NCBI GenBank assembly: GCA_038025085.1
Contig: CM076146.1
Location: forward strand, 18,078,001-18,142,000
Direction: 5' to 3'
Origin: Tetragonia tetragonoides
Lineage: Eukaryota > Streptophyta > Magnoliopsida > Caryophyllales > Aizoaceae
Length of the DNA: 64,000 bases
Shown here: positions 48,430 to 58,618 of the stretch, piece after piece
Numbering within the stretch: the stretch's first letter is position 1
Layout of the letters: each line of letters begins with the position of its first letter
Program-made: the position numbers and the translations under genes
The notes under the pieces: model-generated
What the model was told of the DNA's origin: nothing
The model's input: only the letters and a program-made list of their open reading frames with translations
Databases searched by the model: none

Positions 48430-48736
48430 GCGCCTATACAAGGTGACCGCTAGAGCTCCTAGCGGCTGTGCTAGAGCTCAAGCGGTTGCCGCTTGTTCTA
48501 GCGATTTGGCCGCTGGTCCTAGTGGTCAAACCGCTAGCTAGAGCGGCTCAGCCGTCCAGACGAGTTGGGAGGCCGCCTGGCCTTTTTTCGTCGGTTGTCT
48601 GTGTTTCCTTAATTTTTCGATGAGAATCCAACCGTGACCTCTATATAGTCGGGTTTCCTCCTCTTCTCTTCTTACCACTTACTTTGAGCCCCTAGAGAGC
48701 GAAAATTCATTGAGAGAAAATCCTTACTCTTAACAA
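48430..48736 (+). promoter_or_regulatory. Promoter region of antisense gene A, outer element
   Basis: A GCGGC/GCCGC array (48440-48560: tagcggctgtgc, agcggttgccgcttg, gagcggctcagccg) is followed by a TATA box ctatatag (48641-48648) about 90 bp before the ATG at 48737. The layout mirrors 36440-36161 in the inner element. Confidence 0.5.
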
Positions 48737-50324
48737 TGGTGAAGTTTGATGATGCCTTTGATGCTTGGCTGGCCTCCATGACCGTAGAGGAGGATGTTGA
48801 TCTCGCTAGGCCGTGACTTTCTTCACCTTAGAGCTTACTCCCTTCCATCTTAATGCCTTCTTTCACCTCAAAAAAGTCAAGATATTATGGGACTTTAAAC
48901 ATGCTTCTACTGAGTTTTGGGACCCAAAGTTTCATGTTTTTTGTTTTGGTGCTCATGAGATGTGCCCGTTGGTTGAGGAGTTCTCCGATATCATTGGCTT
49001 TCCAACTGAAAGCCCTCCCGCCATTCCTTACTTGGGGAACGCTTTTTCGGGTGATTTTCAACGATACCTTGGGTTGTCTTCACGTCAAGTTGCTCAAGTG
49101 CGTCACGGTGAGGATGTTGATCTCGCTAGGCTCGTGACTTTCTTCACCTCTAGGACCCGGGATGCGATGGATATGAGGTACAAGAAACGTGCCTTTGTAT
49201 TTTGCCTCCTCCATCGTTACTTGTTTGTAGGTGGCAATGAAGACGCTCTTATTCCATCTGAAAAGAAGTCTACCATCAACAAGGGCAAAGCTTGCCTTCT
49301 TAGGGTGGCCGAGCAAATTCAGTGGGAAAGCTCTCCTATGCACTTGGTTGTGGGAGAGACAATCCTTGCTTTAGATATGCTCAAGAGCAATCCTCAAGAG
49401 TCCTTTACTGGGAGCCTTTACTCCTTTAAGTAAGTTTTTGTGATAAAGCCTTAATCTTTGTGGATTTAACTTTATGTGGTGATATTCTCATCTTGTATTG
49501 ACTTGAATTTTCCTTTTGTTGTTTTTGTGTAGATATGGCTTCAAGAGAGACTCCACTTGCTTGAGGCTCCCATTGACACTAGGAAGTTCCTCCCTAAACA
49601 CTTTCCGACGAGACGCCTAAAGTTCTCTGAATCCTCTCGGGAGGAGTGGATAACATACTTCTAAACCGACATCCAACCGGCTTGGTTCGTCCCATGGTGG
49701 CGTACCACCAAAATTGTAGGGTGTAGTGAGAAAGTGCCCTTTACGAGGATCATTGGTTTATATACATTGACGTTCTTCCTATCGAACCGCCTCCTCCGCC
49801 AATACGACTTAAGGCAAAGGATCCCGAATGTAAGTTGCGAACCTCCTTGTCAAAGGCCCTTAACGTCCTCTTTGGTGTCTAATTGGGAACGACATTGGAA
49901 CCGTCGCCAAGTGTGGACTAAGCCGGTATACCCGCATTCAAATGGGTTATCTAGCTTTTATGAGGAATTGATTTGGAGTGGTGACCATCAAGTCAACCAA
50001 AGGCTCCTAGAAGAGGAAAAGGAGTTATTCAACGCCCGCAAATATGACGAACCAAGCGGTATAAGGATAACTCCCATTGATAGGCCCACTAAGCCTTCCA
50101 AGCCCCAAACTAAGGGTAAGGGAAAAGGTAAGGCCAAGGCCCAATCTAAGAAGAGGAAGAATCCGACCCACCCGGCTAAACAAGTCCTTCAAGCTAGGCC
50201 CAATGATCACGAGGCCTCTTCTAGCAATTGTAAGGAAAGATGGGCTTCAAAAGAACGAATGGAACTTGATGAGCCTAGCGAGCCCGCCCAAGAGCCCAAA
50301 GTTAATAAAGATAAAGAGGAGTAG
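48737..50324 (+). pseudogene. Antisense gene A of the outer element (helical domain, Lys-rich tail)
   Basis: The start MVKFDDAFDAWLASM aligns with the inner copy. After codon 18 a 39-bp insertion, copied from 49110-49149 in the same gene, breaks the frame. The domain then continues in the frame 48813-49433 with TPFHLNAFFHLKKV, FCFGAHEMCPLVEEF and RAFVFCLLHRYLFVGG. A GTAAGT donor at 49430 and an acceptor AG at 49531-49532 bound a 103-nt intron, and exon 2 begins ATATGGCTTC as in the inner copy. Exon 2 has a TAA near 49662. The frame 49734-50324 ends in a Lys-rich tail with KGKGKGKAKAQSKKRK, NDHEASS and ERWASKER, possibly nuclear-targeting. Function unknown. Confidence 0.65.
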
Positions 50325-50761
50325 TCCACCTCTAGCTATCTAGCAAGTCTTGGTTTTTTATTGTACTTAGTAGTATAATTCAAATAACGGGTTTGCATGC
50401 CCAAGTAGATGTAGTTTAGAATTGCCCTTTTATTATTTTATTGTTATTATTATTTTCGCACTTTTTTTTTCATTAAAGCATGTAATGGAATTTAGCCATA
50501 TTAATGGAAGACTTGCTTATTTTTGCATTAATCGAATGGCTTAAAAACTCCGTTAGAGATTTATTTTATTAAAGTGGCCAGGCCCAAGTTATATGGGTTA
50601 CCTACATATCCATGCGGAATAAGGCCAATGTTGTTCGTAAAACCAAATCTCGTTTTTTTTTCCCGGTCGTGGGCCCCGTGTGGACGGGTTTCACCGATTT
50701 TGACTTGGACTTGGTGCCTTAGTGGGCCCTCTCAAAGATTTAATATTTATGCATAGAATCG
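50325..50761. other. Spacer between antisense gene A and integrase, outer element
   Basis: AT-rich convergent spacer equivalent to 34208-34608 of the inner element. No frames supported. Confidence 0.5.
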
Positions 50762-51890
50762 CTAAAGTTGGTCCATATTTGTGAGTTGAGTGAACTCGTT
50801 GCCGTCTAAATCCATTAACTTTACCGCTCCACCGGATAGTAGTGCCTTGATGATGTATGGGCCGGCCCAATTAGGCTTGAATATTCCCCGAGGGTCGGCT
50901 ACAATTGGTTTTACCTCTTTTAGGACTAAGTCTCCTTCTTTTAGTCCTCTCACCTTGGATCGTTGATCAAAATGTCTTGCCATCCTTGCTTGGTAAACAT
51001 GACCGTAATGTAGGGCATTTAGTCGTCTTTCGTCTAAAGACTAACTGATCATATTGGGCTTGGACCTAATCAACTTCGGGTAATTCACTTTCCAGAGCTA
51101 TCCTTAAGAAAGGGATTTCTACCTCGACTGGGAGTACCGCCTCCATTCCGTATACTAAAGAATAAGGTGTTGCTCCTGTTGAGAGTCGAATAGTAGTTCT
51201 ATATGTGCATATGGAAAATTGTAGCTTGTCAGGCCAATCTTCGTAGTTTTCCGTCATCTTAGCTATCATTTGCTTTACGTTCTTGTTTGCGGATTCTACG
51301 GCTCCATTCGTTTGTGGCCTATAAGGTGAAGACTGTGGATGTTGAATTTTGAACTTCGTGAAAAGTTCAGCAACATTCTTTTTAAATTGGGTCCCGTGAT
51401 CACTTATGATTTCGTGGGGTACCTCCATATCTGGTAATGCTTTAGTCATGTATGAACTTGGCTACGTGTTTTGATGCTATTCTTGCGTACGAACGAGCTT
51501 CGACCCATTTGGTGAAATAATCTATCGCGACTAGTATGTATTCATGGCCCCCTTTTCCTGTAGCGGAGATTTTTCCAATGATGTCAATACCCCATGTAGA
51601 GGACGACTATGGTGAGGTGAATGTATGTAGAGGAATAGGAGGTCTATGTTGTGAGGTGAATTGGCGTGGAATTGGCAGCGTGTGCACTTCCTCACGTATT
51701 CAATACAGTCATTTTCCATTGTAGTCCAATAGTATCCTTGCCTTAGGATTTTCTTGACTAAAGTCAGTCCATTCATATGGGGACTACATACACCATTATG
51801 AATGTCGCTCATGACTTTGCTTGCCTTGCGTTCCTTTAAACATAGAAGATTTAGCCCTTGTGGTGTCTTTTTATAAAGTTTGCCTTGCAC
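50762..51890 (-). pseudogene. Outer element integrase (interrupted)
   Basis: The frame 51531-51890 gives the zinc-binding domain (DIHNGVCSPHMNG, then CTRCQFH). The core between about 51530 and 51450 is shifted. The frame 51066-51449 has the second and third catalytic residues in ISDHGTQF and GAVESANKN, and the STGATPYSLVYGMEAVLP block. The frame 50762-50983 gives the C-terminus (EGDLVLKEVKPIVADPRGIF, ending NMDQL). At least two frameshifts. Confidence 0.85.
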
Positions 51891-51911
51891 ATGTATGTAT
51901 TGTGCGGCTAG

Positions 51912-52499
51912 TCAACTTAAAGTCCTTTGTGCCCAAGGTGTTGATTTTGGAGGGTAATTGCCTTCGGCTAATAGATTGAGAATGTCACTAAACCATTCCT
52001 CTTCTTCTTCCTCATTGGCGCATACTTCGAGTGCATTACAAAAAGCGGGCTCAGTGCGCCTTTGAATGTGAATGGGCAAGGTGATTACATCATCTGGAAT
52101 ATTTATCATGGAGGCCATCTTTGCTAAGGCATCCGCGAACTGGTTGTCCTCTCTAGGAAGGTATGTAAAATAGACGTGAGTGAAATATTTGGCTATCTTT
52201 TCATGATATCCCTGGAAAGGTGCCAGGGATTCGCTTTTCACTCTCCACTTTTTTGAGACTTGATTTATGATGAGAGTTGAGTCTCCATATACCTTTAGGT
52301 CCTTAATTTGTAGCTCTATTGCCGCTTCTAAACCAATGATGCATGCTTCATATTCGGTGCCGTTATTAGTTACTTCGTGGTCTAATTTCACGGCTATGGG
52401 AGTATGCGCGCCTCCTAGGCTGACTAATAATACTCCTACGCCATAAACCTTTTGGTTTGATGCTCCGTCAAAGTATAACTTCCAGGCTTTCTTCGACAT
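51912..52499 (-). pseudogene. Outer element second RNase H (domain intact)
   Basis: A 195-residue frame carries a complete archaeal-type RNase H domain. The four acidic residues are visible in LYFDGASNQ, EYEACIIGLEAA, VYGDSTLIINQ and DNQFADALAK. This domain duplicates RNase H in Tat-clade elements. It is the best preserved domain of the outer element, but it is separated from the first RNase H by a frameshift at about 52500. Confidence 0.85.
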
Positions 52500-53199
52500 T
52501 CATTATTCCTTCATCGGGAAAGTCATGTGTGGCATCTTTGCTACTAACTGGGTTTTCAGCGAGATGTTCAAAAATGGCATGTCTTTTGATCGCCTTTTGG
52601 TGTTCAAAAGTTAGATTAAATTGTGAAAGAATGATAGTCCACCTTGCTATTCTTCCACTCAGAATGAGTTTCTCGAACAAGTACTTTAGTGGATTCATCC
52701 TGGACTTTATATTGATAGAATGTTGTAGCATGTAGTGTCGAAGCTTCTTTGTTGCAGCGATCAATGCGAGACACGTCTTCTCTAGTGTGGAGTAACGTGT
52801 TTCGTATTCTAAGAACTTCTTGCTAAGGTATTATATTGCCTTTTCATCATTCTCCACCTTTTGGGCCAACATAACACCCATGACAGATTCTGTGACTGTT
52901 AGGTATAGCATAAGTGGTTTTCCCTGAATTGGTGGAACCAACACAGGTGGATTAGCTAAATACTCCCTAATTTTGTCGAAAGCCTGCTGGCATTGATCAT
53001 CCCAGGTAGATTTGGTGTCCTTTTTGAGTTTTTTAAAGATGGGCTCACATGTAATAGTCAATTTGGATATGAATCGACTTACATATTGGACCCGTCCTAA
53101 GAACCCTCTTATCTCCTTTTCATTTTTAGGAGAGGGCATATCTCTTATAGCTTTGATTTTGGTAGGATCAATTTCAATGCCTCTTGTGCTTATTGACAA
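52468..53199 (-). pseudogene. Outer element RNase H (first) and RT connection
   Basis: Frames 52831-53199 and 52468-52764 are in one phase, split by a stop near 52830. They carry the RT connection (STRGIEIDPTKIKAI, FLGRVQYVSRFISKL), the canonical gypsy RNase H start (PLMLYLTVTESVMGVMLAQ) and its end (KKLRHYMLQHSI, GRIARWTIILSQFNL). Confidence 0.8.
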
Positions 53200-54565
53200 A
53201 TCCTAAGAGCTTGCCAAAAGTTACTCCAAATGCACACTTTTGCGGATTTAATCTCATGCTGTAGTTCCGAAGTCTGTCGAAAAATTTCTTTAGAGGGGGT
53301 ATATGCCCTTCTCTTTCCTTGGATTTGATGATCATATCGTCTACGTACACCTCGGCTTCCTTGTGCACCATGTCATGTAGAAGGGAAGGTGCGGTTCTTT
53401 GGTATGTTACCCACGCATTTTTCAACCCGAAAGGCATGACAGTATAGCAATATGTTCCCCATTGACTTATGAAGGTGGTTTTCTCCATATCTTCTTTAGC
53501 CATTTTTATTTGGTTATACCCTGCATAGCCGTCCATGAATGATAAGAGGGCATGTCCTGCGGTATTGTCCACCAGTACGTCTATATGTGGCAAGGGAAAG
53601 TCGTCCTTTGGACATGCCTTGTTTATATCTATGAAATCGACATACATCCTTACTTTGCCGTCTTTTTTTGGAACGGGCACTATGTTAGCGACTCATTCTG
53701 GATATTTAGCGACCTTAATAAAACCTGCTGCGAGCTTTTTCTGCACCTCTTCTTTGATTTTCAATGTCCACTCAGGTTTCATCCTCCGAAGTTTTTGCTT
53801 TACCGGTTTTGAATCAGGATTGAGCGGTATTGTATGTTGTTCTATCTCACGACTTATTCCCGGCATATCTTTGTTGGACCAAGCGAAAACGTCTATGTAT
53901 TCTTTTAAGAGATTTATAAAGCTTTCTCGCTCTTGGGGAGTTAGGGATAAGCCAATGCGCACTTGGCGCGTCTCTTGATCGCTTGCAAGATTAATAAATT
54001 TTGTTTCTTCCACAATTGAAGTCTTTTGTTCATGCTCTAATAGTGCTTTAGTTACTTCTTTGGGAAATTGTTGTTCATCTTTTGAATTATTAGCTACTAA
54101 GTAATCCAAGAAGTAAGCAGAATCAATATTCATTTTATTGATAGAAGAAATTGGAACATCAACTGAGCCATTGCTATTGGCTTTAACATCGTTAGACTTG
54201 CAAATAGAATTAAAAATAGATTTGGGTGGACCACCCGACTCTACTATATTAGACTCGTCTTCAGAATCAGACTCAGTCTGGTCGGAGTCAGTGTCGGGAT
54301 TGGGCTTGGACTCTTCGGCGGTCGTGATCTTGATCTTCTTTCCATTGGTTTCCGTCCAGCTTATGGTGCGTTTCTGCTTTGTGAGTTGACCCTCGTTTGG
54401 AGTGATCAACTTAGTTGGGTCAAAGTCTGCATCTTGAATTGCATTACTGACATTGTGGAGCTCCTCATCTTCTAGATGGCGATGCTCTTGTCCAAATAGT
54501 AGACCCAAAGCATTGTTGGGTGTGTCCTCTACCCAAACAAAGTTTAGCCTCCTTCTTACATGCAA
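53174..54565 (-). pseudogene. Outer element linker and reverse transcriptase
   Basis: Frames 53693-54565 and 53174-53680 share a phase, with a stop at about 53690. The first holds the acidic linker and RT start (RIGLSLTPQERESFINLL, LRRMKPEWTLKIKEEV). The second holds PVPKKDGKVRMYVDF, LLSFMDGYAGYNQIK and the intact YVDDMIIKS. A frameshift at about 53190 leads to the connection region. Confidence 0.85.
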
Positions 54566-54682
54566 AGGAGTTTCTTCCAGCGTGTAGCAGTCTTGGAAGA
54601 CTTCGAATCCGGGGACTTGGATTCCATAAACAGGGAGAACATATGGCTCGGGAAAGCCATAATAAGGGAATGGATCTCCAAA

Positions 54683-55570
54683 CTAGACGAATTGCCCGTT
54701 TAGAGTGTGCGGGTATGGTGCCATGGAGATGTCATAGGCTTTGTTTTTCTTAATGGCCCTTTTCTTCGCTTTTTCTTTAGCGATGTATTCCCGTATCTCC
54801 TGCTTGGTTGGGTTATAGCCCAGCCCAAAAAGATTACTTCCGGCTTGGGATGACAAAACTGGAAGTGGTTTGGAGACATCTTTACCTAGAGCAGTGCCAG
54901 GGATGTGCCCCTGATTCCTTACGATGCCATTAATTCCTAGAAGGGAATATGGTGCGAAAGGAGATATATCTTGCTCAAGTAGGGCAACGCCTTCAGTCAT
55001 AAAACCCCAAAATTCTTCATCTTGTGCAGTGTGCTCGACTTTAAGAACTGGCGTATCTTTAATGCTGACGATCATAGAATCGGCTCTAACCTCTAGAACT
55101 ACCCCTCCGACCATGATCTTGACCTTTTGGTGTAATATTGATGCTATTGCATTTAGTCCATGGAGCCATGGGCATCCTAAGAGTAAATTGAATGAAGCTG
55201 GAATATCTATGACATGGAATTGCACCATTTTCTCAATTGGTCCAGTGTTAAGGTTAACTGAATATATGCCTAACACGTTTCGTTTGGAATTGTCGTAGGC
55301 CCTCAACCCTTGTGCGGCATGCGCAAGGTTGTTGAAATTTATGCCCAAGCATTGGGCGGTCCTTAGGGGACAAACATTGACAGCAGATCCATTTTCTATT
55401 AGGGTCATTGGAGCCTGTTTCTTCTGACATATGAAAGTTAGGTAGAGTGCCTTGTTGTAGTGAGTTCTTTCGGGTGGAAGGTCTTCACTAGTGAATGCAA
55501 TTGCTTGCAAAGAGTTTCCTTTTGTGAGGAGATTGACCAAGTCATCCGGAGTAGCTTTGAGGGAAACCAT
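54683..55570 (-). pseudogene. Outer element protease region
   Basis: A 295-residue frame begins at a Met at 55570 and includes the protease block followed by VQFHVIDIPASFNLLLGCPW and HGLNAIASILHQKV. The active-site triplet region reads LIENGSAVNV, with Glu (GAA, 55396-55394) where the inner copy has the catalytic Asp. Such a change should abolish aspartic protease activity. The frame ends at a stop near 54683 and resumes in phase at 54565. Confidence 0.8.
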
Positions 55571-55601
55571 AGTTTAGTTAAGTGCTTTTAGTAAGGCATT
55601 C

Positions 55602-57425
55602 CTATGTACTTGAGATGTAGTCAGGAGTTGCTATATCAGCCTTAGTCTTTTGAAGATGCTTAAGTAGTGTAGTGCCATCATCCTCCACTGGAGGGTTTTG
55701 GTCTTTGTTCAGTATTAGTGGAGAGTCTTTCACTTGTGGTATGACTGAAGCTGTGTTTTGCAATGGATCCTTATTCTGGAGATGGGGTGATATATAGTGC
55801 CTTCCTGACCTCGTGAGGTGTTTGACTTCAGGAGATTCATCATCAGAAGAGTCATACCATGCTTTAGAAATCTGGAGGGTAGCATCTTCCTCGTCACTAT
55901 CACTTTCCCAAAGTCTGGCTACCTCTAGATGGAGGGAGTCAGGCTTAAATGGTGGGGTAGAATGTCCAATCGGCACAATCAGACGAGAGGGGTCCTTTTC
56001 CTCTTCTTCCTTTGTAATGACGAAAACCGTACCTAGAGGATTGATATTGTTGTTTGGAGTGGGAACAGTTTTTGGCTTGGGAATGGTCCCATTCTAAAAA
56101 ATATCCTGAATTTTATTTTTGAGTGCCCAACACTTCTCGGTATCATGTCCTTTTCCTCTATGGAATTTGCAATAAAGATTAGGATTCCATGATGGGCTCC
56201 TCTTTTCGACATCAGGATCCGGAGTGGGACCCACGACGTTGAGGTAGTCATTTTTGACCAGCTTTTCCAAAGCCTTAGCATAGGTCATGCCCAATGGGGT
56301 GTATTGCCTTTGCGGTTTGTCGTAGACGGCATTGACTTCATTAACCTTATTGGAAAAGCTTCCCGAGTTGGGATTCTTCTTGTAATTCGAGTTATAAGTG
56401 CCTTTGTTGAATAAGTCCTTACTTTTCTCCTTTTTAAGTGCTTGATAGTCCTCTATGAGCAATCCCACACTATTGAGCTGTGTGTATGAAGTAATTGCTT
56501 GATATTCTAGAGGATTCAAGTAAGGAGGTTGTAAGTTCTTGATAAGTTTCCGAATTTGCTCTTCCTCGGATGGATGGTCAAGCAATTCTGCCACTTTAGT
56601 TCTCCATTTCTTAACAAAGTCAGTGAAGCTTTCATTTTCACCTTGCTTTATTGCTTCCAACTCTCTCATGGTAATTGGTTGGATGACGTTGTTGGCGTAC
56701 CTAGTGAGGAACAAACTAGACACCTTGTTCCATTCTTGAATCTGACTGGGCTCAAGCTTGAAGAATCCTGCCCTAACAGTTGGGTCCAAGGTTTGTGAGA
56801 AGAGGTGAATATAGAGCTCAGGATCAACTCCTCTTAGGCCCATTGCGATGGTGAAAGCCCTTATGTGATCTTTTGGATCATCGGTCCCTTTGAAGGTGGG
56901 GACTTCAGGCATAGAGAACTTTTGTGGGAGTTTCCCCTTGATGTGAGAGGAATATCCTTCAGCATTGATCATGTAGTCACTTATGATCTTGTTTTGAGTC
57001 AGAGCTAACTCAAGGTTCTTAATTTGTGCACTTAGCTCTTCTACTTTGTCATCTCGAGGTGGAGGGTCATCTTGGTTAAAAGGGTCAGCTTCCTTAACCT
57101 TGCTTTCTATCCATGTCACACGATTTCCTATAGTTTTCAGCATTGTCATCATTTCAGTCAACATCTCATCGGTAGTCTTAGGTGGTGGAGGTGGCATATC
57201 ACCCTCGTCCATTTCGGTCAACTTAGAACCAGGTGGTCTATATGGAGGGGGAGTAACAAATACTGCGTCAGACCTAGATTTGCTCGAAGGGGAAGACTCC
57301 AATACGAGCTTCCTAACCAGACGTTGATTACTATGATTGCGCTCCCAACTTTTCGGACCGATTGTTTTTTTCCCAATTTTGGACAGCATATAAGACATAG
57401 AAAAGAAAAGACTAACAAGTTCCAC
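55602..57425 (-). pseudogene. Outer element gag (one in-frame stop)
   Basis: The frame runs from 57425 (a Met at 57398 may be the better start, judged by alignment with the inner gag) to 55602, interrupted by TAG at 56096-56094. It has the same blocks as the inner gag: FSMPEVPTFKGTDDPKDHIR, MRELEAIKQGENESFTDF, and the complete zinc-binding motif CKFHRGKGHDTEKC near residues 420-433. The C-terminal part after the stop is acidic. Gag and protease frames differ by one here. Confidence 0.85.
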
Positions 57426-58600
57426 AAAAGAAAAGTTTTAAAACAAAAGTGGAAAATCTCTATCTAGAATATTCTATCAACATAGTTACTCTTGGGGACT
57501 AAGTAATGGGTTTAGGTCAAAAGATCTCGACGAGGGATAAAAATAAAAAGATATTATACTCTTGACTAAAAAGGGAGGGGAGAGATATTATTTCGACTCA
57601 ATATGGGATAAAGTAAAAGATATTATACTCTTGACTAAAAGGGGAGGGGAGAGATATTATCTCGACTCAATATGGGATAAAGCAAAACATATTATACTCT
57701 TGACTAAAAGGGGAGGGGAGAGATATTATCTCGACTCAATATGGGATAAAGCAAAAGATATTATACTCTTGACTAAAATGGGAGGGGAGAAATATTATCT
57801 CGACTCAATATGGGATAAAGCAAAAGATATTATACTCTTGACTAAAAGGGGAGGGGAGAGATGTTGTCGAGATCTTTGACTAAAACTTACTACTTAAATA
57901 AAGGGAAAGAATAAACCATTAAATCTTTCCTAAGGTAACGAGCATCATATAGAACATTTGGGGATATTGTTTCCTAAAAATAAAGATTTTAGACTCAATC
58001 TTAAGACAAAATCTAGACTCAAAAAGGAAAAGAGCCTAATTGGGGTCTAACCTAATATTCTATGACGAACCAAAACGACTATGCAAAGATTGCGTTTAAA
58101 TATGGGCAAACAGCACAACAACACAAATGACATGATCATGAAAATCTAGCATGGACATGGGACTGAGTTTTGACCTAAAACATTGGTTCTAGTTATGCAA
58201 TGGGGTAGGCTTAAGGGTTTTGGTCAAAGGTACTCATGATCAAGAATGTACAACAATCCGTGGGATACGCGACAATGTGATGCATTCTTGTTATCCTACT
58301 CGTCGAATGGACGAATGCGTAGGAAGGTACATGAGGTGGGGGGATCCATGTTTCTTGGAAAAGAAGAATCGAGTGGATTCTCACAAACGCACTTCACCAC
58401 ACTCCATTGGCTAAGAAACTAGTTTGAACTTGTAAAAACAAGCTCGGATTTCGCGCAAGCGCATGCACATGAATGTAGTGAATGCAATTTAATAAGATGA
58501 ATGACAAGTCACAAAATAATAATAAGAACAGTCAAGGAAGTGAACCAAGCAAAAATAATAGCATTGAATCGATTTTCAAGTTACACCCTCTTAATCATGT
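57426..58600 (-). other. Leader region of the outer element
   Basis: About 1.2 kb between gag and primer site. It contains the 69-bp repeat array (57545-57875); the rest has no supported feature. Confidence 0.6.
57545..57875. repeat. 69-bp tandem repeat, nearly five copies
   Basis: The anchor gatattatactcttgac occurs at 57550, 57619, 57688 (variant), 57757 and 57826, exactly 69 bp apart. Because 69 is divisible by three, a 105-codon plus-strand frame with a 23-residue period stays open. That frame is antisense to the element and probably has no meaning. Confidence 0.9.
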
Positions 58601-58617
58601 CCCCGGTGAAGTCGGCA
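58601..58617 (-). other. Primer-binding site of the outer element (degenerate)
   Basis: The minus strand reads TGCCGACTTCACCGGGG, a weaker match to the arginine-tRNA site seen in the inner element (26536-26552). It is one base from the LTR. Confidence 0.6.
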
Positions 58618-58618
58618 C

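Noticed and set aside
57562..57879. 105-codon frame with a 23-residue repeat
   Set aside because: The 69-bp tandem repeat keeps one frame open by arithmetic. The frame runs antisense to the retrotransposon leader, has no counterpart in the inner element, and is not conserved.
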